DNA from: JBAROU01 sp049642385
GTDB taxonomy: Bacteria > Chloroflexota > Dehalococcoidia > DSTF01 > RBG-16-68-14
Direction: 5' to 3'
Assembly (NCBI GenBank): GCA_049642385.1
Contig: JBAROU010000164.1
Coordinates: 1-7,105 of the forward strand
Length of the DNA stretch: 7,105 nucleotides
This document shows, piece by piece, positions 1 to 5,400 of this stretch. Position 1 is the first letter of the stretch. The number at the start of each line of letters is the position of its first letter. The translations under genes and the position numbers were made by a program. The notes under the pieces were generated by a model. The model was given only the letters and a program-made list of their open reading frames with translations, was not told the origin of the DNA and did no database searches.

Positions 1-476
1 ATGAGCACGTACGCCGCAACGAAGCCGCCGATAAACACCAGATTGCTGCGTAATCCCAGGATAGAGGACGGCACCAGCAGCGACGACACGGCAAACAAGT
101 AGTACGGGCTGTCCCAACCCCCGCTCAGAAACACGAGGCTGAGCGCGAGCGACACGTCGAGCAGGCTCACCACCAAGATATCGTCGATCGGGCGGCCGAA
201 GGAGCTCCGGATGATGTCCCGCACACGCGGTCGGAGGAGCGGCAAGTACAGAGTTGCGGCGGCGTTCTGCGCGAACGTGCCCAGAAGCAGAATCGGTTCG
301 CGCTGGACATTTGCTTTGGGCACAACGTCGAGCACAACGATCGTCGCCGCGACGCTCCACCCCGCCCAGCGCACTGCAAAAAGGAAGAGCGCCACGCCCG
401 TCGGGCGCTCCCGCGCCCACCAGCGCCGGAGCTCCGCTCTCGCGTCGCGCGCCTTGTTCAGCGTCTGCGCATCCAT
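1..476 (-). CDS. Membrane sensor domain, probably N-terminus of a histidine kinase (3' part beyond window)
   Basis: The frame is open from ATG 476 to the window edge: 158 codons with no stop, so the gene continues to the left. The first 25 residues are charged and cytoplasm-like. Hydrophobic stretches follow at about residues 28-52, 62-81, 99-118, 127-141 and 145 onward, giving at least four or five membrane segments. The segment at residues 119-127 (GGWDSPYYL), followed by a serine/leucine-rich helix, resembles the membrane-embedded N-terminal domain of sensor histidine kinases of Chloroflexota and Actinobacteria. No HisKA or ATPase domain is visible because the gene is cut, so the kinase assignment rests only on family resemblance. 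The ATG has a weak AGGG about 8 bases upstream. The frame stays open further upstream, including a TTG, so the start is likely but not certain. It is transcribed divergently from the glycosyltransferase gene. A plain multi-pass membrane protein of unknown role is the alternative. Confidence 0.62.
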   Translation of the reverse strand, partial: MDAQTLNKARDARAELRRWWARERPTGVALFLFAVRWAGWSVAATIVVLDVVPKANVQREPILLLGTFAQNAAATLYLPLLRPRVRDIIRSSFGRPIDDILVVSLLDVSLALSLVFLSGGWDSPYYLFAVSSLLVPSSILGLRSNLVFIGGFVAAYVL

Positions 477-500
477 TCGGCACCCTACGTCGATGGTCGA

Positions 501-530
501 ACTGTAACCGCGCCCCCAACAGCCCGTCAA
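501..530 (-). promoter_or_regulatory. Candidate sigma70-type promoter for the leftward membrane sensor gene
   Basis: On the minus strand TTGACG (530-525) is followed after 18 bases by TACAGT (506-501). This is five of six matches to the -35 consensus and four of six to the -10. Transcription would start near 494, about 18 bases before ATG 476. This is a pattern match only. Confidence 0.33.
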
Positions 531-592
531 TCGCCCGCTGCCCTCCGCCGATAGGTCATCCGCACCACAAGACCAGCGCGCAGACCCAGTCA

Positions 593-607
593 CGAATGGT
601 CCATTCG
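593..607. repeat. 15-bp palindrome in divergent intergenic region (possible operator)
   Basis: CGAATGG (593-599) and CCATTCG (601-607) are perfect inverted arms around a single central T. The element lies between the divergent sensor and glycosyltransferase genes, about 56 bases before ATG 663. Its form suits a dimeric repressor site, but no cognate regulator is visible. Confidence 0.4.
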
Positions 608-619
608 AGCCTTAGCAGC

Positions 620-632
620 CTCGTTTCACGAG
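620..632. repeat. Short inverted repeat upstream of the glycosyltransferase
   Basis: CTCGT (620-624) and ACGAG (628-632) form a perfect 5-bp inverted repeat with a 3-base centre. It lies 12 bases after the palindrome at 593-607 and just before the ribosome binding site of the next gene. It is short enough to arise by chance. Confidence 0.22.
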
Positions 633-646
633 CGTACGGTGGTCGC

Positions 647-652
647 AAGGAG
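647..652 (+). promoter_or_regulatory. Ribosome binding site that favours ATG 663
   Basis: AAGGAG at 647-652 lies 10 bases before ATG 663. An in-frame GTG at 639 is upstream of this site and would have no ribosome binding site of its own, so ATG 663 is preferred. Confidence 0.55.
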
Positions 653-662
653 ACCAACGCAG

Positions 663-2120
663 ATGGCCGTACAAACGCTTAGTCCGCAGCCATTCTACCG
701 ATCCCTTCTGCGCGGAAGGGACGGGCTCGTTGCGGGGCAGATCGGGGTGCGCACCCGCTCGATCGCGCTCCATGTGCTGACAGCTCTCCTGGCGCTGCTG
801 GCGATCGGTCTATGGTGCTACCTCATCGCCCACGTCGTCGACACCTGGGACGGTGACACGGCCGACCGGCGCGAGGACGTGGTCGCCTACTACGCGGCGG
901 GGCGATTGGTGAGCGAAGGCCGCGCCGTCGACCTCTACGACCCCGATGTGCTGGCTGAAACAGAGCACTTCGTCTTAGGCCGCCCCGCCGGCTGGCACAA
1001 CGGCCTGGCGTACCTGAACCCGCCCTTCGTCGCCGCGCTGTTCCAGCCCCTCACCCACCTGCCGTACGGCGCCGCGCAAGCGCTCTGGTTCGCACTCGGC
1101 GCACTCGCAGTGGCCATATCGCTCGTCCTGCTCTGGCCGGAGCTGCGCCGCTTACCACGACGCTGGGCCGCCGTATTCGTCCTTGCCTCGTTCGCGTCCT
1201 TTCCCGTGTTCTGGTCGCTGCTGTACGGCCAGATCTCATCGCTCGTCCTGCTCTCGTGGGTGCTCTGCTATCGCTGGCTGAAGGACGGCCGCGAGCTGCC
1301 CGCCGGCCTCGCGCTCGCGCTCGTGCTGATCAAACCCCAACTGGCGGTGGTTCCCGTACTCTACCTCGTCACCACAGGTCGCTGGCGCGCACTGGCTGGC
1401 TTCGCGCTCGGGGCGATCGTGTTGGTCGGCATATCAGTGGCCCTCGTCGGGCCGCAGACAGCGCTCGTCTCGTACCCCATGTTCCTCGTAGAGAGCCTGC
1501 GTTGGAGCGACGAGTACGGCGTCGACCGCACGCACATGTTCGGCTGGAGCTCGTTCTTCGGATGGGCGCTGCCCGGCGCGTCGACGACAGGCCTCTTGTA
1601 CCTCACGGGCGTTGCTTCGGCCCTCACGTTGTTTGCGGCGATGTTCGTCTGGCGTCGCCATCAGCGACTCGGCATCGGGGCGATGACAGTCTTCTCGCTC
1701 GCGGCGGCGACGATTCTGGTCAGCCCTCACCTCCATGCCCAGGATCTGCAGATACTGCTCGTGCCCGCAGCCCTACTGATCGCCCACCGACGCGACGCCT
1801 TCGCGCTGGCGGTGCCCGCGCTGCTCTTCCTCCTGATGCCGCTCGCATTGGCCTCAGTGAACTTGGTGACGCCGGCGCTGGCTGTCGCGCTCGGCATCAT
1901 CACATTGAGCGCGGCGGGGGTGAGGATCCGCCCGCTCAAAGGTGCTCCGTCATGGCCGCACGATCGCAGGGTCGCCCTGAGCACTCAGGCGAGCTTGCTG
2001 CCCGTAGGAGGCCGCACTACCACTCCACCAGTTTCCAGATCTCGGGTTGCATGGTGCCGAGTCCGCTCCAATCTCAGCGAACATGCTCGCGACTTGCCGA
2101 GGTTGACCCTCCACCGCTGA
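663..2120 (+). CDS. Polytopic membrane glycosyltransferase, GT87 family (DUF2029-like)
   Basis: The 485-residue product is a multi-pass membrane protein with about ten hydrophobic helices, the first at residues 33-58 and others spread from 138 to 418. The family (polyprenol-phosphate-sugar-dependent GT-C enzymes, the type behind PIM alpha-1,2-mannosyltransferases) has an acidic residue and a conserved YY in the first external loop. Here the loop reads REDVVAYYAAGRLV (70-83) and LYDP (91-94), followed by YLNPPF (117-122), YGQIS (188-192), IKPQ (223-226) and SPHLHAQD (354-361), all in the family order. The likely job is transfer of a hexose from a lipid-phosphate donor to a cell-envelope glycolipid or glycan outside the membrane; donor and acceptor cannot be told from sequence. 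ATG 663 is chosen because of AAGGAG at 647. The last ~60 residues (from about 427) are Arg/Ser/Thr-rich, not hydrophobic and unlike family C-termini, and may be extra readthrough sequence. Confidence 0.85.
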   Translation: MAVQTLSPQPFYRSLLRGRDGLVAGQIGVRTRSIALHVLTALLALLAIGLWCYLIAHVVDTWDGDTADRREDVVAYYAAGRLVSEGRAVDLYDPDVLAETEHFVLGRPAGWHNGLAYLNPPFVAALFQPLTHLPYGAAQALWFALGALAVAISLVLLWPELRRLPRRWAAVFVLASFASFPVFWSLLYGQISSLVLLSWVLCYRWLKDGRELPAGLALALVLIKPQLAVVPVLYLVTTGRWRALAGFALGAIVLVGISVALVGPQTALVSYPMFLVESLRWSDEYGVDRTHMFGWSSFFGWALPGASTTGLLYLTGVASALTLFAAMFVWRRHQRLGIGAMTVFSLAAATILVSPHLHAQDLQILLVPAALLIAHRRDAFALAVPALLFLLMPLALASVNLVTPALAVALGIITLSAAGVRIRPLKGAPSWPHDRRVALSTQASLLPVGGRTTTPPVSRSRVAWCRVRSNLSEHARDLPRLTLHR

Positions 2121-2131
2121 TATGGTCTACT
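2103..2131 (+). promoter_or_regulatory. Candidate promoter for the phosphatase gene
   Basis: TTGACC (2103-2108; five of six to the -35 consensus) is followed after 17 bases by TCTACT (2126-2131; four of six to the -10). A TGG just before it gives an extended -10. Transcription would start near 2138 and leave a leader of about 60 bases before GTG 2200. The -35 lies inside the last codons of the upstream glycosyltransferase frame, so the phosphatase need not depend on that gene's transcript. Confidence 0.4.
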
Positions 2132-2187
2132 AGGCGAGTTCGCAATCCAAGCGTCCGACCTCCGCCCGGGCGCCACTAGCACGCCCG

Positions 2188-2194
2188 AAGGAGG
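2188..2194 (+). promoter_or_regulatory. Strong ribosome binding site that fixes the GTG start of the phosphatase
   Basis: AAGGAGG at 2188-2194 is a full Shine-Dalgarno match 5 bases before GTG 2200. It supports this non-ATG start, which also gives a complete signal peptide. Confidence 0.7.
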
Positions 2195-2199
2195 CTCCA

Positions 2200-3756
2200 G
2201 TGGCACCTAAGCTTCTCATCCTGCTCTCGTTCATGGTAGTGGCGCTGGCGTTCGCTACGCAGAGCGCCGCCGCGCTACCGCCGCCCACGTTCACCCACGG
2301 CGTCGCCTCAGGCGATGTGACTCCGATCAGCGCCGTGCTCTGGACGCGAGTCGCTCAGTCGTCGAGCCTCACCGTCGAGGTGAGCCGAAACGCCAATTTC
2401 CATTCGGGCGTCCTTCGTCGGTCCGTGGAGGCCCGCGCCCAGGACGACTTCACAGTCAAGGCGTTCGTTGCGCCACTCCTCCCAAATAGCACCTACTATT
2501 ATCGCTTCAAGCGAGGCTCCGCCCTGAGCGAAACCGGCACCTTCCGAACGGCCGCCTGGCCGTTTCAGGCGAAGGACGTCCGATTCGCCTACTCGGGCGA
2601 TTCGGATGGAGCGAAAGTCGGTGGGATACCGTTTTTCAACAACTTCGAGGTGTTGAACGCAGCACGTGCTGAAGATCCCGACTTCTTTGTCTACTTGGGC
2701 GACACCATTTACTCCGATTCATCGCTTCGCCCGGCCGGCCCGGCTACCACGCTGGATGAGTACCGCAGCTCCTACAAGGACAATCGCGAGTACCAGGCGC
2801 TCCGCGACCTGATGAAGGCCACGTCCGTCTATGCCATGTGGGACGACCACGAGGTACAAAACGACTACAACGGAGAAACCGTCGATGACGCTCGCTACGC
2901 CAACGGCACAGAGGCCTTCCTGGAATATATGCCTGTCCTGGAAATCAAGCTCCCCGACCCGGCATGCGAACACAACCCGTTGTTCCGCGTCTTCAGGTGG
3001 GGCAAGGACGTCGAAGTGATCATCCCGGATGTGCGCTCCTGCCGTAGCGCAGACGCCGCTCCCGCGTGTGTCAATGAGGTTGCCCCAGGCGTGTTCATCC
3101 CCGACCTGGCGCCGACGCTGCCCTCGTTCCTCAGGCCAGCCTTCGGTCTACCGGCCACGCCGCCAGCGGGTTGCTTGGACACCATCTTCGACCCGGATCG
3201 CACCATGCTCGGCAACGTTCAAAAGCGCGTCCTCAAGGCCGTCCTTGAGCACTCCAACGCCAAGTTCAAGTTCATCATGAACGGCGTGCCCATCCAGCAA
3301 TACTACGCCCTGCCCTATGACCGCTGGGAAGGCTACGGCGCCGAGCGCAACGAGCTGTTGAACTTCATCCGGGACAAGAGCATCGCGAACGTCGTCTTCC
3401 TCACGACGGATAATCACGCCAACTTCAGCAACGAAGTCTTTATCGACCGGTTTGCCGACCCGGGAACGATCGCTTACGACTTCGTTGCGGGACCGATTGC
3501 CACGTTTACGCTCCAACAGGAGATAGAGTTCTTCGCCGCCAGCATCGGTGCGCCCCCGGCCGCGCTCGTTGCATCGTTCAACGGCGCCCTGGACCTCGTC
3601 GGCGTCGACTGCCGTGATCTCAGCCAGCCGGCGTATGGTCTCGTCGAGATAGATGCCAGCGCCGGAACAGCAACGGTCACATTCAAGGACGACACCGGCG
3701 CGACGATTCTCGACCAATCCACATCGGCACCCTGCTCGAAGACGCTTGGTCCCTGA
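2200..3756 (+). CDS. phoD: Secreted alkaline phosphatase/phosphodiesterase, PhoD family
   Basis: The 518-residue product has a signal peptide (K4, hydrophobic 5-19, likely cleavage near AAA-LP at 25-26). It has a PhoD N-terminal beta domain beginning FTHGVASGDVT (31-41) and VLWTRV (46-51), and then a metallophosphatase domain. Metal-site motifs occur in family order: YSGDSDG (131-137), YLGDTIYSD (165-173), MWDDHEVQNDY (213-223) and TTDNHANF (402-409). The segment MLGNVQKRVLKAVL (336-349) matches the usual 'LGxxQxxWL' region, and NGVPI follows at 361. The family hydrolyses phosphate mono- and diesters outside the cell with a Ca/Fe-type centre, mainly to obtain phosphate. The length is normal and the gene appears intact. 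The signal peptide lacks the twin arginine of the well-known Bacillus PhoD, so Sec export is inferred. The last motif reads TDNH where GDxH is usual, which keeps the Asp and His. No Pho box could be recognised upstream. Confidence 0.9.
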   Translation: MAPKLLILLSFMVVALAFATQSAAALPPPTFTHGVASGDVTPISAVLWTRVAQSSSLTVEVSRNANFHSGVLRRSVEARAQDDFTVKAFVAPLLPNSTYYYRFKRGSALSETGTFRTAAWPFQAKDVRFAYSGDSDGAKVGGIPFFNNFEVLNAARAEDPDFFVYLGDTIYSDSSLRPAGPATTLDEYRSSYKDNREYQALRDLMKATSVYAMWDDHEVQNDYNGETVDDARYANGTEAFLEYMPVLEIKLPDPACEHNPLFRVFRWGKDVEVIIPDVRSCRSADAAPACVNEVAPGVFIPDLAPTLPSFLRPAFGLPATPPAGCLDTIFDPDRTMLGNVQKRVLKAVLEHSNAKFKFIMNGVPIQQYYALPYDRWEGYGAERNELLNFIRDKSIANVVFLTTDNHANFSNEVFIDRFADPGTIAYDFVAGPIATFTLQQEIEFFAASIGAPPAALVASFNGALDLVGVDCRDLSQPAYGLVEIDASAGTATVTFKDDTGATILDQSTSAPCSKTLGP

Positions 3757-3786
3757 TCTCGCTTTGCGCTGACCGTGCTGGGAAGA

Positions 3787-3803
3787 GTACTGGGAACGTA
3801 CTG
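3787..3803. repeat. Tandem GTACTG direct repeat, 11-bp period
   Basis: GTACTG occurs at 3787-3792 and again at 3798-3803, one helical turn apart, 31 bases after the phosphatase stop. The overlapping AGTAC/GTACT arms also form an inverted repeat. A regulatory site is possible, but chance is quite likely. Confidence 0.18.
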
Positions 3804-3880
3804 AACTCCGGCGAGGAGTATTAGCTACACTGCCACCGCGGGCAACCGCCTCGCAACGAACCTGGGTGTGCGCCGCCCTC

Positions 3881-3889
3881 TGCTACACT
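3881..3889 (+). promoter_or_regulatory. Extended -10 element ahead of the hairpin
   Basis: TGCTACACT is an extended -10 (TGn followed by TACACT, 3884-3889). No good -35 lies 16-18 bases upstream, which is tolerable for extended -10 promoters. Transcription would start near 3896 and reach the hairpin end at about 3951, giving a unit of roughly 55 bases. A second GCTACACT lies 58 bases upstream at 3824-3831, without the TG. Confidence 0.25.
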
Positions 3890-3916
3890 TATATGAGACT
3901 TCTTGGCCTTCGTGCC

Positions 3917-3951
3917 CAACGTGGCCCCTGATAACAGGGGCCACGTTGTTT
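3917..3951 (+). terminator. Perfect 14-bp hairpin with short T-rich tail (terminator-like)
   Basis: The arms CAACGTGGCCCCTG (3917-3930) and CAGGGGCCACGTTG (3935-3948) are perfectly complementary around the loop ATAA. TTT follows at 3949-3951, and the T-rich stretch TTGTTT covers 3946-3951. The stem is strong and GC-rich. The T tract is short, so termination may be partial, or the element may be an attenuator or RNA-stabilising structure. It lies 160 bases after the phosphatase stop and 70 bases before the cyclase pseudogene, and is the only good terminator candidate for the rightward genes. The minimal reading frame ATG 3893 to TGA 3929 ends exactly at the loop. Confidence 0.6.
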
Positions 3952-4003
3952 CCGTGCAGCACCACGTATCCTGCGACGCCTAGCAGCGCCACTCGAACCC
4001 TAG

Positions 4004-4009
4004 TACAAT
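4004..4009 (+). promoter_or_regulatory. -10 hexamer placed for a leaderless transcript of the cyclase pseudogene
   Basis: TACAAT matches five of six to the -10 consensus and ends 8 bases before ATG 4018. The transcript would therefore begin at or beside the start codon, as in leaderless genes. No Shine-Dalgarno sequence precedes this ATG. No convincing -35 is visible. Confidence 0.33.
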
Positions 4010-4017
4010 GCGCCGCC

Positions 4018-4797
4018 ATGACTGCGGGTAGAGACCGTCACCATCCTCTTTACCGACCTCGTCGGATCAACGGAGCTGCTGCAGCGAGCCGGCGACGAGC
4101 AGGCGCAGCGCATCTTCAAGGCGCACCACCGGCTCCTACGCGAGGCCGTCCACGCGCACGGCGGCAACGAAGTGAAGTGGCTCGGCGACGGTCTGATGGT
4201 CGCCTTTGACTCAGCCCAGGAAGCCGTCCGCTGCGCGATAGCCATGCAGCGGGCCTCTCGCAGGCCAATGGCAGGAGAACGGTTGGAGCTTCGCGCCGGC
4301 CTGAACGTCGGCGAGGCGCTGGTCGATGAGAGCGACTACTTCGGCACGCCGCCAGGGGATTCGCGGCGATACCGGAAGATGGCCTGTGGATGTCGACCAT
4401 GGCCGGGCTTACCTTGGCCTGCGCCCGGCTCAACCATCGCGAGGGCGCTCCTGCGCTGTACGAGACCCTCTCGCGCTGCCCCGAAGGTAATGCGAGCGCA
4501 GGCGATGCGGAATCCTATGGCCCGGTGGTGGGCTTTCTCGGCCAGCTCGCGACGGTGCTCGGGCGCTGGAGCGACGCCGAACAACATTTCCAGGCTGCGA
4601 TTGAACTTGATGAGCGGATGGGCCACCGTCCAGACCTCGCACGGACGCAGCTCAACTACGCCGATATGTTGCTGCAGCGGGGAGAGCCGGAAGACGTCCA
4701 GCGCGCGCGTGCGTTACTATCGCAAGCGCTGGCCGCCGCAACCGACATCGGCATGGCGAACGTAGCGTCGGAGGCTGAGCGACTGTTGGGAGCCTGA
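4018..4797 (+). pseudogene. Decayed class III adenylate/guanylate cyclase-TPR protein with large internal deletion
   Basis: Two pieces of one large signalling protein are joined out of frame. The first, in the frame of base 4037 up to about 4350, reads VTILFTDLVGSTELLQRAGD and later NEVKWLGDGLMVAF, AVRCAIAMQ, GLNVGEALVDESDYFGTP. That is the N-terminal half of a class III cyclase with both metal-binding aspartates (FTD and LGDG). The second, one frame back from about 4354 to TGA 4795, reads GFAAIPEDGLWMSTMAGL, then GRWSDAEQHFQAAIELDERM and ARTQLNYADMLLQRG. That is the TPR-type C-terminus of cyclase-ATPase-TPR proteins, which are usually around 1000 residues. The rest of the cyclase, the ATPase and most TPRs are missing, along with the residues that complete the active site. 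The cyclase frame has no proper start: it is closed by TGA at 4019, whereas dropping one G from the GGG at 4026-4028 would join ATG 4018 to it as MTAVETVTILFTDL. A recent pseudogene is the best reading. Confidence 0.82.
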
Positions 4798-4846
4798 TGC
4801 CGGCACGGCGACTCTACTTCGAGATCGGGGTAGGCCGAGCGCGCGG

Positions 4847-5077
4847 TTACTCCCAAAGCACCTCGTAGATCCTGTGTTTGCCAGGCAACCCTTGTAGTTC
4901 GATTGCTCCGCGTTTCTAAAAAGGCGCTTCCTCGTTGAGCTCGGCCGAAATGTGGGACGCTAATATCTCACCTTCCCGAGCGACCGCAGAGAGCTTTACG
5001 GCAAAGTTGAGGGCCCGACCGAAATAATCGTCAGCCTCGCGAATCACCTCGCCGACGTGGAGACCAATGTGCACCCG
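4847..5077 (-). pseudogene. Remnant of a second class III nucleotide cyclase (C-terminal half only)
   Basis: Read leftward from 5077, the frame gives RVHIGLHVGEVIREADDYFG, then RALNFAVKLSAVAREGEILA and SHISAELNEEAPF. A TAG follows at 4918-4916, then KRGAIELQGLPGKHRIYEVL up to WE and TAA at 4849-4847. This is the second half of a class III cyclase domain, including the 'GLHVGE', 'DYFGRA(V/L)N' and 'LxGLPGxHxxYEVLWE' features that end stand-alone or tandem cyclase domains. The first half, with FTD and LGDG, is absent: about 20 codons upstream the sequence becomes the moaD-like gene in another frame. With no start codon, half a domain and an internal amber codon, it cannot make an active enzyme. 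The 'READDYFGRAL' wording differs from 'DESDYFGTP' of the rightward pseudogene, so the two come from different cyclase subfamilies. It lies 49 bases past that pseudogene, tail to tail. Confidence 0.78.
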
Positions 5078-5394
5078 CTGTGGTGATAGGGAACTCCAGC
5101 GGAAGGCAGCCCGGCACGCCTGTGGATAGTGCCGCTTCCACCACTGATGGCGGGAAGGATGTGGACCTCGCTTTCGTCCGCGACGCTGGCGTTGAGATCG
5201 GAGACTGCGTCGCTGCCGACGGCAAGAGCAATCTCGGGGCGAATGAGCCCGTTCTCGAGGAGACGATCGCGAAGACCCGGGTGCTGCCGGTCGAGATCTT
5301 CGATGACCTCGCGTAGCGTTGCGCCGGACACGCGGACGGTCTCAGCGCCGCCGGCGAGCGGCCGCAGAAGGGCCGGGATCCAGACGACGGTCAT
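5044..5394 (-). CDS. MoaD/ThiS-family sulfur carrier with unusual C-terminal extension
   Basis: The product has 116 residues. Residues 1-86 form a beta-grasp (ubiquitin-like) protein of the MoaD/ThiS family: VVWIPALLRPLAGG (3-16), ATLREVIEDLDRQHPGLRDR (25-44), then DESEVHILPAISGG (73-86). In this family the terminal Gly-Gly is adenylated by a MoeB-type enzyme and thiocarboxylated to donate sulfur, in MoaD's case for molybdopterin. Here the diglycine (codons 5142-5137) is not terminal. Thirty further residues, beginning SGTIHRRAG, run to TGA 5044 across the cyclase remnant in another frame. Without cleavage, or an internal re-start of the C-terminus, the thiocarboxylate could not form. The gene starts 6 bases after the molybdoenzyme stop, so they are probably co-transcribed and translationally coupled; no strong ribosome binding site of its own is seen. 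Either the protein has lost its stop through a deletion, or it is a pro-form needing a protease. Confidence 0.8.
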   Translation of the reverse strand: MTVVWIPALLRPLAGGAETVRVSGATLREVIEDLDRQHPGLRDRLLENGLIRPEIALAVGSDAVSDLNASVADESEVHILPAISGGSGTIHRRAGLPSAGVPYHHSGCTLVSTSAR

Positions 5395-5400
5395 GGCCGC

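Noticed and set aside
612..640. TTAGCA, 17 bases, TACGGT as a promoter for the glycosyltransferase
   Set aside because: Only four of six and three of six consensus matches; too weak to annotate.
254..682. Rightward frames over the left-edge sensor gene and spacer
   Set aside because: Their composition is typical of antisense GC-rich translation; the opposite strand encodes a coherent membrane protein.
1118..1254. 17-base direct repeat (1118-1134 and 1238-1254) exactly 120 bases apart inside the glycosyltransferase gene
   Set aside because: Both copies encode hydrophobic S-L-V-L-L in membrane helices with the same favoured codons; low-complexity coding explains it.
2163..2172. CGCCCGGGCG palindrome before the phosphatase ribosome binding site
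   Set aside because: It is a short all-GC self-complement, expected by chance in GC-rich DNA.
1256..2179. Long rightward alternative frame overlapping the glycosyltransferase
   Set aside because: It is Arg/Ala/Pro-rich out-of-frame translation with no domain, and it overlaps a clear GT87 frame.
3148..3717. 189-residue leftward frame antisense to the phosphatase
   Set aside because: It is the complement of well-conserved PhoD coding sequence, has no recognisable motif and no ribosome binding site that I could see.
3868..4209. 113-residue rightward frame across the hairpin and the cyclase start
   Set aside because: It crosses a terminator-like hairpin and reads the cyclase DNA in the wrong frame; the cyclase motifs are in another frame.
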